From: Tetrapyrgos nigripes
Taxonomy: Eukaryota; Basidiomycota; Agaricomycetes; Agaricales; Campanellaceae
Direction: 5' to 3'
Assembly: GCA_013368315.1 (NCBI GenBank)
Contig: JAACJM010000047.1
Span: 1-64,000 of the forward strand
DNA length: 64,000 nt
Notes under the pieces: generated by a model
Seen by the model: only the letters and a program-made list of their open reading frames with translations
What the model was told of the DNA's origin: nothing
Database searches by the model: none
Shown: one piece after another, positions 35,214-46,027 of the stretch
Layout: the number at the start of each line of letters is the position of its first letter
How positions within the stretch are numbered: position 1 is the first letter of the stretch
Made by a program: the position numbers and the translations under genes

Positions 35214-38200
35214 CTAAAAGAGCTCCACACCGGAATGTTGGGGAGTTATCGCTGCTACGATCTTACTGGTCATATCTAGCATGCTGGCTTTTTCGCATGC
35301 GATTAGAACCGCTTCTTCACTCTTCATCCGTGTCACTCCCAATAGTCGTTGCAGATTGGTGCTGCCTAGTTCATATGCTTTCCGCCAATCAAGACAGCCC
35401 TGCGCATCCAGAAGTGCCTACAAAACAGGTCAGGTTCGCAGCTGAGCTTCTGCAATTGCTCTCACCTGTGACAGAATAAACCTGGTGTCCCCAACAGTCT
35501 GAGGGTGCTCCATGCCGATGCCAACAGTCACACCGTGCTGCAGAAGAACGCTCAGGATGGTCTCGTTTGATAGAGGTGGCCCCGGTAATCTATTCAAAGG
35601 TTAACGATTCCTGTATTCGTATTAATGGCGAATCCAACATACATTCTTCTTTCATCCCATGTCGCCGGGTATCCTTGCAACGAAGTCAATATCACTCCAA
35701 CACGCGCTTCACCTTTTTAGCGTTAAGCTTCTCTGCTCATCACAAAAATGAAACGCTGCTCACCGATTTCCTTTGCGAGAAGATGCGCTTCTGTAGCACC
35801 AACAAACACCATTCGCATTTGGCCTCCTATTCTTTCGTCAACTTCCGCTTTCATTGATAACAATGAAGCCATGATATCGGCGTTATGGGCATCGATGACA
35901 AATGGGATGACACCCTATGTTTGGGAGCATTAGAGAGAAGGCAAAGGCATCCAATCATCGACTTACTTCTGCCGCCTTCCTGAACCACAATCCAGTGTTG
36001 GTATCTTCGCTTTCCCATCCATGCAAAAGTCGTCTCAACCCGGCGATCTGCGCACTGACAGCAACATTCTTACCCTCTGCGTTGAAATGTGGACGACCGA
36101 TTCGGACATGTAGTGCTGTTTCTTCCTGAATAATTGCCCCTTGCTCAAAGGCATGTTTAGAACCTGTCGAAAAGCACACCGACAGGCCCCAAATAACCAC
36201 AGAGCTACTTCCTTGGGAATGGAACGGTCTGGCCAACGACGATACGGCTGCTGTTATCCCGTTCCTGTATGCTTTTCTGGCATCGGGCTTCAGATTGACT
36301 TTTGCGTTGTTTACAAAAGAGGCACTCACTGAACATGCCGGGTCCCAAACACCAGTGCATCAGCTGCTCTCGTAGTGCCTCCAACATCGTTTAGGATGGC
36401 CGGAACATCTGAGACAAAGGCGTTGTAGAGGCTTCCATCTTGTGTGGAGCTTTCCTTCTCTATCTCTTCGATTCCCAGTAAAGATCCATATGTCATGAGT
36501 CCAGGTGAAATTGAGCCACCTTGGAGATTGATCGAAGGAAGGTCTCTGTCTCTGGAGCAACTGTCACCTGTACCCACACAGGTCACCTTACCCTCTTCAA
36601 CAATTACTGTGGCCAGGGCGTCTTCAGCGTTATTGTCGCGATGATCATTCCCCAGCCTCAGAGGGAAGATCTCCTCGATACCCCCGTCATGTCCCTTCCT
36701 CCAGACTTGTCCTACATTCAGAAAGACCATCTTTCCCCTGACAAGTCTACTTCGAGTCATCGGCGGCTGACTTTCGTACTCCACCGCCATACGACGCTCA
36801 GTATCATAATTTGGCTGTTCCGGAGCTTTCTCCCACTTCTTTCCCTCCCTTTCATTTAATACACGAACTGCAACTTCCCCTTGCTCAGGGCGAGGTAGTT
36901 GCATAATACCATCAATCCAAACCCGAACAGGGGTTGCACCAAGTCGCAGCGGATGTGAATCCCATAAAACAACATCGGCATCTGAACCATTGTTCAAAAT
37001 TCCTAGACGGTGTGAGAGCCCAAGCGCTTCTGCAGGGACGGAAGTAATAGATGCGATCGTCAGATCTGCGCCTAGACCGTAATGAAATGCCTTCTGAGCT
37101 TCCAATAATAGTCCACGAGAAGAGCCTTCGGTCTGTCAACATGGTAAGGAAGCTAATTGAGGAGTGCCGTATATATCGCACTTGCCGTAATAATAACCGA
37201 GATATTATGGTCCGATAGAACTCTCGGTGCAAACTCTGAACCTCTGAGTGATTCGCCGCTATAGCTGCAAATGGTGGTGTTAGCCTTGGCGTTGAGAAGA
37301 GGGGACCTAATCAAGGAACCTACTGGTGATTCGTTGAAAGCATTGCTACAGCTGGAGGACCATGTGCTCTATCTCGAAATCTTCAATACATTATCTGGAA
37401 TCCCTGCGGCAAACTTACGCTTTTTGCAATAATCCGGGAACGAGCCAGGCTTCAGATCCATGAAGGATTGTATCCAATGAGAAGTTGAACTCGTTGGAAA
37501 GCTGTGTTTGCTTTCAGAAGACCTCCTAACGGCAAAAGGGCCAATAAACACGCACGCGGACCATTCTGTCCAAATCAACTACCTGTGAATGTCTTTCAGT
37601 TATTTTGTCATAAACCATGGCTCTTTCACTTCCTTACCTCATGGCAATCATTCGTGACCTTGATCAAAACATGAGAATCATAACTCGGTCATAACCTAAC
37701 GCCTACAGGGATCATACCTTCACTTTTCCTCGAAGCACATCAACGAGCAGCTCCCACTGCCAATTACTCGGAAAGATGGCTTCTCCTGCTCGTTCTTCAG
37801 GATGCCACAAGCCCGACTCCACCCTTGCACAAAACGCATCTTGCTGCTTCATCAACTTCTTAGCCTCGTAATAAGCAGAGCGTAAAGCCCATGCCCCATC
37901 CATGCGATTACCATATCGCCTAGTCTTTTCGCTACATGATTGCCTGTGTTGACGGAGCAGTCAGCACAACGTCACAAAAAGAGCAGGGAACATGCATAAG
38001 ATAAAGCCAGGAACTTTCGTTTCGAGCTTCTACAATCATAGAGCTCGGTGATCCTTCAGAGGTCTTTCTCAATTTGACCACATAGGCTTGACCACCTGGA
38101 AACAAACATCCTGAGCACAAGATAACCCCACCAATTTGATAGCTCACCAATGGGATTTGCACTTCCAGCTAACACTTGGACGGATGTGACTCCCCCTGCG

Positions 38201-38913
38201 ACGGCTAGTTTGATTCCCTCATCGTATGTATGAAAACCATCTATGCTGCGGAGCCAAGGTAAAATAGGACCGTTCATAGAATCCAGTTCGTATGATCCCG
38301 ACATGGCTGGAAGGCTGAACACACCCAAATGCGAATTGATGTCGACTAGGAAATTTTTCGATATAAAACCGATGCATTATAGACAATACTCACCTAAACC
38401 AGGCGTAACCCATCTCCCTTCCGCTTCTACTACCGTCAAATTCTCCTCCTTCTCCATCAAATCTCTTGGAAGATTTTCCCCCATGCTCATCACGATTCCA
38501 TTCGCCAACCATAAACTGCCATTGATCACATTCGTCCCATTCTTCTCCCCGGTCCAGATCGTGGCATTCTTGATAAGATACGAAGTATTGTGATTCATTT
38601 CAGGATCAAATCTATCCGAGATTGTCCTTTCACGGAAAGTTGCAGGCGACAGTGGTCCAGCTGCAGTGCGCAGAGACTGGCATCGAGATAGGATTTCGGC
38701 TGCATTTTCCGGTTGAAGTGGGAGAGGCGAGGCAAATTGGAGGCTATGTTGGGTGTAGAACTCCCAGAAGGGATTGAACGAGCTGTAAGTAACAATAGCT
38801 AGAGAAAGAATGGCCAATGAGAACGAGAAGAGCACAGTTCTCGGCGAAAAATTTCGGGTGGTAAATTGCCTTGTAGTAGGTCCAGATGAGTCCAGTTTGT
38901 CTTTTGCAGACAT
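35214..38913 (-). CDS. Membrane-anchored amidohydrolase-like protein, active-site motifs altered
   Basis: A fungal protein of the metal-dependent amidohydrolase superfamily (often labelled CE9-like), with two hydrolase-like halves. ATG 38913 gives MSAKDKLDSSG. A hydrophobic segment (VLFSFSLAILSLAIVTY) near residue 30 looks like a signal anchor, so the rest should face the ER lumen or cell surface. Family blocks: ATIWTGEKNG, GRWVTPGLG, IDGFHTYDEGIKLAVAGGVT, NRMDGAWALRSAYYEA, GSEFAPRVLSDHN, LGLSHRLGILNNGSDADVV, and LWDSHPLRLGATP. The usual HxH metal motif after the PGL turn reads NSH, a second site reads TNDCHE, and the segment where SDHP is expected reads ITTEGSS. About a dozen introns are needed; one at 37133-37185 has a GC donor (GCAAGT). 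Start and most frames are firm. Likely non-catalytic or with altered chemistry. Confidence 0.82.
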
Positions 38914-39197
38914 GATACGTCAGTCAGAGTCTTCGAGAGAGAACAGCAGGACAAAGTCCATGGGCATTTATAATACCAGCTTCTGATCGGCCTCATGGAG
39001 AGCACGACACCAAGAGGAGAGGCAAATGAACCTTGAGGATTTACTCAATCAACGCTGAGTATGGTCAGTTGCATGATCGCAGCTCAGGCAGTGACAGGAG
39101 GAACACATGCTATGAGTACAGTATGAACCAGACAGTACAAAGCAAAGATATGACATAGCTAGGAAGTTTTCCTTGCTTAGCCTCGCGCGTGCAGTAC

Positions 39198-41305
39198 TCA
39201 GCCGTCAACAGACTCCGGCCCTTCCACTACCTCTGACCCTTCCGCCACCTCTGGCCCTTCCACCGTCTCTGCGCTTACGGTCTTCTTTGTTTTTCTTTTA
39301 CGCGCACCAGTGGTCGGAGTTGAATCAAAGTTTGTCTTTTTGACTTTTAGAATCTCCATGATTTCTGATGAGGATGGTTCGTTAACAGAGTAGGTTGAAT
39401 GTCACTGAAATATACACACCTTGATGCGTCATATCCTCATATCCTTTCACACCTTTCTTCATCGTTCGCCAACGTCGTTGAAGGACATGGGGACTCCAAA
39501 GGTTCCAATCCTTATCTGCCAGTGTCTTCCAGTCGATTTCGCTGTCATCTCGAACGCGCAAAGAATCCAGTCTATAAAATAAGAGATCAGCCATGTCGGT
39601 ATATGCGCCTCATATGAGAGTGACGAACTTGTGAACCAGGATATATGCGTCCTGGTTACTCCAACGAGGCTCGGTTCCTTCTGACTTGACGTGTTTACTC
39701 AATGTGTCAGTCCTGCAATGTCGTGTAAATGCAGAGTACGGCTTGGACAAAAAAAAGTGAACAAACCATTTATTTCTGCACTGCTGCCGGTTCCGTCTGT
39801 TACCCATCCTCTGAGCGACCGTGGTCCAGAAGACCTCGTCATCGTATGTACCTCCTTTGTTGACGGTCATATCATTTACGATGCGCGTGAGTTGCTCTTC
39901 TTCTTCAACTGTCCATGGTCCTGTACATCATAATCAACTGATGAGTATGTCTCATGAAAAGGAGATGAGAAGCCAACTCACCAGTCACTCGATTTTCACG
40001 CCCGACGATATTGTTTCTGTATCGATCACGACAATCCGGTGCTCGACGACCCACAACCAAGCTAATTTTCTCCCACTGTTGCCCCATAGCAGCAATAGCC
40101 CTAAGGCCAACAACCCCGTCAGATGGAACTTCATTTTCTGGTGATTATAAACTCACTCTCGGAGTTTATCGTCTTCTTCTTCGGTCCATTTGCCTTGTTG
40201 TTTGAATGGATGATATGTCCGACGAACGTGATGATAGATTGAGATGATGGGTCGCTGTGGTACGGCAGCAGCTAACGAGGTTTGGGGTCAGAAGAGGTTT
40301 CAGTAAGGAGTAAAAGAACGCACTGATTTCAGACCAGAAAGCGTTATCCCGTGTCTTGTCGTCTTTAGGGAAGATGGTTTCATTCAACTGATCGGGTGTC
40401 AATTGCCTTGCCTGTAGTTTGGTGTCATTAGTGTAACGTCTTGAAGATTAATCAGCCACTCACAATACAATACTGTTCGATAGCATTGTTTAGTTGCTGT
40501 TCCTCAATGGCAGAGAATTTGCCTTTCTTGTATACGAGGCCTGAAAAGAATCAGTCAATGACAGGAAAAAAATAAAGGCATTCTCACCTCGAGTCTTGGC
40601 TAATTCTGCAAGTTTACTTGCACTGAACCATTTTGTAGCGAGAAGATGAGCGTCTTCAGCACTCCCAGAAGCCTCTATGACTTGGGCAGCGGATGTCGAT
40701 TTACCGAGGATTTTACCGGCAGAAACAGGCACCTGGTTGACAGGCGGAGGCTCCTGATTCATGATAGTAGCAAGTATGGCAGCATTGATGTTGGGAGGGA
40801 CGCCGGGGCCGAAAGATGGGGTTCCATTCATAGCAGCGTCAGTGTCACTCAAAGACTTTAGAACACCAGCAATCTGCTCCATGTCAAGGTGCTGCAGAGC
40901 ACGTAGGATGGATTCGTTGACTGCGTCATTGGGAGGCAGACCATTGTGGACGGAACAGCTGGCGATGGCATTGCTGGCGATATTTTCGGGAGAGATGGTC
41001 GAGCCGCCCTGCCACGTTCCTTGCCCTGCAGCGGCCCATTGCTGAGGATTAGATGGGTCTGCAGTGGCGGTTGCAGCGGCGACGATAGCAGAGAGAAAAT
41101 CCGCGGTGGATATGGTAGAGTCTTGGTTTGCGTCGGGCGCAGCTTCATCCGCGGCTTGTTTTTTAGGAACCTCCTCGCCTGGCTCGGTGACGACGGATTT
41201 TCGTTTCTTTTTACCCTTGGAATCCGAGTCTGATTTGCGTTTCTTTGAGATGGGAGGGTTGGGGTTGGTCGTAAGACGCGAGGGTGTTGAGGGTAGACCT
41301 TCCAT
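39198..41305 (-). CDS. REB1: REB1/TTF1-type Myb DNA-binding protein
   Basis: Reb1-type factors bind rDNA terminators and promoters and act in RNA polymerase I termination and nucleosome exclusion. ATG 41305 gives MEGLPSTPSR, followed by a Lys/Arg nuclear signal (KKRKSDSDSKGKKKRK) and a Ser/Ala-rich region. After several introns come tandem Myb/SANT repeats: GKFSAIEEQQLNNAIEQY, then GKWTEEEDDKLREAI with WEKISLVVGRRAPDCRDRY, then PWTVEEEEQLTRIV with FWTTVAQRMGNRRNRQQCRNKW, then a degenerate one (PRWSNQDAYILVHKL...WKTLADKDWN). This order and the W-x-K/T-I/V-A pattern fit Reb1/DMTF1. The C-terminus has a basic patch (ARKRKTKKTV) and an acidic hexapeptide repeat (see 39217-39270). Confidence 0.85.
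39217..39270 (+). repeat. Three 18-bp tandem units in the REB1 3' coding end
   Basis: Three consecutive units of GGCCCTTCC-type sequence (39217-39234, 39235-39252, 39253-39270) differ at only a few bases. They encode a repeated acidic hexapeptide of the type E-V-A/V-E-G-S/P on the minus strand at the C-terminus of the Reb1-like protein. Confidence 0.8.
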
Positions 41306-41425
41306 GGACGCGTTATAATAGCGCTAGGAAGCCGCGTGACCAGCCATTGCTGCAAGGCTGCTTTGCTCTCCTCAGTAGTTCTCTCTTTGTTCTCGAATTT
41401 CAGTCTTTTCGATATTTATTATTAT

Positions 41426-42194
41426 TTACTCTTCATCTTCTTCCTCAAACCATTTCTCTTCCAGCTCTCGGTCATTATCTACATCAAGGCCCTCATCCCA
41501 ATCCACCTTGTCATAGTCATATCCCTGAGAATGATCAGCGAAGATTTCATTTTTCTGGGGCTTGACCTACTTCCAGCATGCCATAAATGAAAAGCTCACG
41601 GATTCGGCGTTCAAAAGCTTCCTTCAACTCAGCCTCTGTCTCGATTTGGTCAGGTAGTTCTTCATCGCTATCACTGTCATCTTCCTCCGGCACGAATTCA
41701 TCTTCTTGCACTGCCCTCTGTTGCCTTCGCACATTTCGTACTCGTTCTGCTTCCCGTTCTTCTTCGTATCCTCCCAAAAGAGTGCCCAACTTCTTTACAT
41801 GTTTGTCGAACCCTTCCAAGAAATTGTTATTGGCCCATTGTCTTTCTTCGTCACCCTCTTCTATACCCGGCCGTTCTCTTCCTTGCCATAGATTGGGCCA
41901 TTCATGCCTGGCATGTGTGAAGGATAAATCTGTCGGGTTTGATTTGAGGTACTCGAGACGACGATTGCGGATAGCAGGAACCATTGTTCTCTGTTTCGGA
42001 GTGAGAACCGCAGAAAACTTGGAGGAAAGATGGGGCGGAAGCTGGTTGAGGTGCTTGGTGAGAAATTCGACGGGTTTGTCTGCTGGAGATGGTCTGTAAT
42101 CCACAGGTAGATCTAGGTATTTAAGAATGACACCAGCATCCATTGAGAGTACCGAGCTAAGGGAGAGAGTAGATGACGTCAGCCTTGTTAGCAT
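41426..42194 (-). CDS. CCDC97-type protein (DUF2052), spliceosome-associated
   Basis: CCDC97 proteins associate with the SF3b part of the U2 snRNP in animals. Two exons: a long first exon and a short last one joined across a 47-nt intron (GTAGGT donor after YGMLE). Family features: FLTKHLNQLPPHLSSKFS near the start, a charged central helix (EEEREAERVRNVRRQQRAV), acidic patch PEEDDSDSDEEL, the helix KEAFERRIRELFIYGMLE, then GYDYDKVDWDE and an acidic end (EEKWFEEEDEE). ATG 42194 gives MLTRLTSSTL; a second in-frame ATG at 42143 (MDAGVILKYL) is an equally good start. It is divergent from the zinc-finger gene with an extremely short spacer. The exact biochemical role is not readable from the sequence. 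Confidence 0.82.
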
Positions 42195-42231
42195 AATTAA
42201 AAATTAAATTATCTGTTTTCTCAACTCAACC
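42195..42231. promoter_or_regulatory. 37-bp divergent promoter between CCDC97-type and zinc-finger genes
   Basis: Only 37 bases (88 if the internal ATG 42143 is used) separate the two start codons. The interval is AT-rich (AATTAAAAATTAAATT core) with no room for two independent promoters plus 5' UTRs. Transcripts must therefore start within, or even overlap, each other's first codons, or the true start codons are further in. Confidence 0.5.
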
Positions 42232-43306
42232 ATGCAGGTCTGTCGCTGGGACGACTGTGTTAAATTTTTTTACACTTTGGACGACCTGATCGAGCACGTC
42301 TCTGAAGATCACGTCCGGACGTGTTCTCCCATCTGCTATGGCGACTATCTCATCCTTTGCGAGCGTGAAGAACGCGAAGCAGCCGGTCAGAGCATGAGTA
42401 CCGGAATCATCTCTTTTGCAACCGACAAGTTGACCCAAGGTACGCGTCATTCTACACGTTTTGACTTCTAATCACACGTCGTACACAGAACCTGCAGCTG
42501 CTGGGTCTCTTCCCTCACCGCCAGCAAGTTCTGACGTCGAGGATGACCCTATGTCTAACCACGATGACAACGAGAGTGATATCTACTATCAACGATCGCA
42601 TTCCCCTCCTCCCTTCGGCGCCCTCTCTTCACCAATGGAAACTCCTGAACCATTGTTTGTGCCAGATTCTCCCAACTTTGACCAGCTCGTAGCGAATGCT
42701 ACCAGAGGGACTAAACGTAAACTGGACACTCCCCATTCCTCCGATAATTCCCAGTCCTCACAAGACTCTACTCAATCCCAGGATTTCGTTGCTCAACAAT
42801 TGACTCAGGTGGACGAAAGTGATGACGAGTTCGTGTTGGACGACTCTGGACATCAATCGATGAAAACCGAAGACGAAGAAGACCCAATCGACACATATAC
42901 CCTCGATGCGTCCGTACCCCGTACCCAACATCAATTCTCGCAATATTCCAGTTCTTCCCATCAACCTTCCCCAAAACCTATCCGGACATATGGACGGAGT
43001 TTCCGCCAGTCCTCGAGTGCTCCCCAGGTCACTTCACAACCAGTGTCTCCTCCCAAATACCGTACCGTTCCTGTGCCTCAATGCCAGCAGTGGTACTCTG
43101 TGGATCCACGCTCTCTTCATGAGGGTTCTCAGAGGAGCGGATCCGTGGACAGCTCACGAATGACACCGTCATCGCGGTCAGGGTCATATCAGATAAAGCA
43201 GACTCGTGTGGATAGTCTGCAGGATCTTGACATTGGAGGCGATGATCAGGAAAATTCTTACTCTTTAATGACCCAAGCTCATTATTCAAGTCAGCTTTAT
43301 AGATAA
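42232..43306 (+). CDS. Single C2H2 zinc-finger protein with long Ser/Pro-rich tail
   Basis: ATG 42232 opens with a C2H2 finger of Gli type: CRWDDC, twelve residues, then HVSEDH (C-x4-C-x12-H-x4-H), followed closely by two more Cys (TCSPIC). The first exon (42232-42439) ends in KLTQ and joins in phase 1 through GTACGC...CACAG to EPAAAG. The rest is low complexity: SPPPFGALSSPMETPEP, runs of SQSSQDSTQSQ, and several SP/TP sites, ending SSQLYR. The finger at the very N-terminus and a disordered remainder suggest a small regulator or an adaptor; one finger is rarely enough for specific DNA binding. I know no named orthologue. Confidence 0.75.
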
Positions 43307-43478
43307 TGACTTTTCTTCATTGCATGCTCCGGCCCTTTCCAGACTTTCATTATTTTAGATCATTCTCATTGTACCACTACGCGTCGTATCTTTTTGGTCA
43401 CCCATTACTTGTACTTTCCGCAGCCATACTTGTACAGAATTGCATTTTACGTCATCAATCATATGGATCTGTCCTACT

Positions 43479-44968
43479 ATGAGCACCGAAAGTAGTGATT
43501 CTACTGGGAACCCACTGGCAGTCGCCAACGTCTCTCATGATCTCCTTATTGTCGTCTTCATTCACGGCTTCAAAGGCGACGACGAAACTTTTGGCAAATT
43601 TCCTCAACGTTTACAACACATTCTAACTGAAACAATACCTTCATGCAACGTCGAATGTGTCGTCTTTCCTGCCTATGAGGTACGCCTCTTCTTATAGTAG
43701 CAGCCTTTATGGTTATCTGAAACGGTATAGCTCAGACTAAAGGAGAATTGGTCGGTGATTTCCTGAGAATTGCAATCTTCGATTCTTACATCTTGCTAGA
43801 ACGAGGCTGTCACTCATTTCGCGGATTGGTTGACGACGCTCACGGTGGAGAAAGAGGTTGCTTATGGAGGAGCTGGTAAGGCCAAGATAGTGCTCTGTGG
43901 ACATAGGTTCGTCGTTGTCTTCGTCGAAGCCTTTAATTGCACTCATGGACTTGATTATTCTAGTATGGGAGGTCTCCTAGCTGCAGATGGCCTCCTCGAA
44001 TTTGTCAAGTCTAGACCAGATACCCAAGCTCCCCTCTGGCCAAAGATCATCGCGTGTATTGCATTTGATACCCCGGTATGTCTCATCACACGGATTTTGT
44101 CAACACTCATTCAACGCGGAATACAGTACCTCGGTTTACACCCCTTCGTATTCAAGAACAGCGCGACGAAAGCCATCCAATACGCCAACTCGGCCAGGGC
44201 AGTCGGTTCTGCTCTCTTTGGATCATTTGCAGCCTTTGGAGCGAAAAAGAACGCTACTGAAGAGGATAAGAACACCAGGATCCCTGTTGCTGCTATTGAA
44301 GCACCACCTTCGACACCAAGCGCATGGAGTAAATGGGGACCGGGAGCGTATGCCATTGGAGGTGCATTAGCAGCTGGTGCTGCAGCTGGAGGGGCATACT
44401 ATAGACGAAATGACCTTGGGGTTGGGTATACATGGATGACAGATCATATGAAGTATGTGGGTAATTTATGGGATGAGAAGGGGCTAGAGGAACGCCTAGA
44501 TGTGCTGATCGAGGTGGAGAAGACGCAGGGAGTGTTGTTCCGAGTGTACGTCTTCTTGCCTTGTTTCAACTCGATCTATTTGATGTATTCTTCCTTGACA
44601 GATATTACACACTCCTGCCAGCCGTACCGTTGTTACATGACTCGGACAGGACTTTCATCATGCTTCCGAAAGTCAGCTCCAAAACTAACTCTCGCGACAT
44701 CCTAGCGCACTTTCTGCCGGCGGTGAATAACACCGCTCCAGACGAGCTTCAAGCTCACACAGGCATGTTCGGAGCTCACACAAACGACGGCTATTACAAA
44801 TTGGGTCTGGAAACGGCTGGACTGATACGAGAGGCAGTGATGATTGGACGAGGTGTGGTTGATCCTGAATTAACCAAGGAGACTGCAGAGACCGCCGTTC
44901 AGGCTGATGCAGACATAAACGCCGAAGACCCAACGCATGCAAGCTCGCAATCGCACCAGACGCAGTAG
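43479..44968 (+). CDS. Alpha/beta hydrolase (DUF676/lipase-like), fungal
   Basis: ATG 43479 gives MSTESSDSTG. The oxyanion-hole region VVFIHGFKGDDETF is followed by CNVECVVFPAYE, a micro-exon TKGEL, NEAVTHFADWL, and the nucleophile elbow GHS/MGGLLA split by an intron near 43908 (AG/T restores Ser). DTP, reached before the next intron, is a candidate acid region. A small hydrophobic Gly/Ala segment (GGALAAGAAAGGAYY) follows, possibly a membrane helix. The C-terminal exon includes FGAHTNDGYYKLG (a likely catalytic His) and an acidic, Thr/Ala-rich end. It resembles putative lipases/serine esterases of the DUF676 type seen in fungi. The substrate is unknown. Confidence 0.82.
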
Positions 44969-45041
44969 AGTTCTATCCCTGTAATTTTATGCTGTAACCT
45001 TATTCTATACACTCTAATGCACAGAGCTTTTTGAGATGTGA

Positions 45042-45815
45042 CTATTTGTCTTTTAAGGAGAGGACACAGGAGTATGCATCTTCTCCATCCGCATCTACAG
45101 GCAGCAAAGCACGTCAGCATGGAGGACAGAAACCAAAAACTCAAGACGCACAATATTTTTTCTCAATTTCTTTCACAGTGAAACCTAGCGTGTCCTTGTA
45201 CAACCCCAGTGCAGCACGGTTAGATTTCCGTACGTGTAGCGATACATAAGCAGCACGGTAAATTGACGCCATTGCCTCTTCTAAAATGTGAAGAATAATT
45301 GAGAAGGGATCGACTTTCAAAGGAAATAACCGTACGAGATTGAATCATCAGCTTTTTGGCCAAACCAAGTCGTCGATGGGATCGTAAAACAGATATTGAA
45401 GTTACGTGGCCATGAGTGTCTTCACCTTCCTCGGTCTCTTCTTCCCTGGACACATAGATAGATTCGAAAGTAAGCATAGAGTGCATATAGCAACTCACAT
45501 TTTAGCCAAGATATAACCCACAATCTTTCCATCGTCATCCTGAGCAACATACGACAGTGACGGCCAGGTCATTAAGTGGTAGAGGTCTTCCAGTCGTTTC
45601 ATTCAAGTCAAGGGAGGGTCAGTTGTCACCCAGAGAGAGCAAGGTGGGTTGATAAGTACCTACAGTACTTCATGGTATAATTCTCGGGCAAATTTTGAAG
45701 ATTACATGCCTGCATGCCCTGAAGGTCGTCGACCTTGCTTAGCAGAGATTTGTCGTCAGATTCCCAATGTATGCAAGATCTGGATAGAGCGTACCCGTGC
45801 TACACGAATATGCAT
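45042..45815 (-). CDS. NAA10: N-alpha-acetyltransferase catalytic subunit of NatA (Naa10/Ard1)
   Basis: Naa10 transfers acetyl from acetyl-CoA to nascent N-termini after Met removal, with Naa15 at the ribosome. Five coding exons were rebuilt: MHIRVAR / [21 protein letters not shown] / [18 protein letters not shown] with [10 protein letters not shown] / [20 protein letters not shown] with [13 protein letters not shown] / then [20 protein letters not shown] and the final exon [16 protein letters not shown]. The acetyl-CoA loop RRLGLA (Q/R-x-x-G-x-A) and the [13 protein letters not shown] strand are intact. Reading straight through gives a false stop after KKYCAS; the last intron (GTGCGT donor) restores KKYYADGEDAY. 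Length is about 155 residues, shorter than human because the disordered C-terminal tail is absent. Confidence 0.95.
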
Positions 45816-46027
45816 GAAAGAAAATGAGGAATTTACAGGCAGGGAGGTTCAAAAAGAAAAGCGACGCGTCCTTAGTAACAATCGCAACACGCGCCTCACT
45901 GAAAATCAGACCCGCGTATTCTTTCAGAGTAATCCTATGTAGGTCTTAGAGGAAGGATAAGTAAACTAGAATGTGTGTGTAGGACGTGTATGAATAGTCC
46001 GTGATAGTAATGTAGATTCTAAATGTC

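Noticed and set aside
45042..45160. Premature stop near the C-terminus of NAA10
   Set aside because: A final intron restores the conserved YYADGEDAY motif and a stop at 45042-45044.
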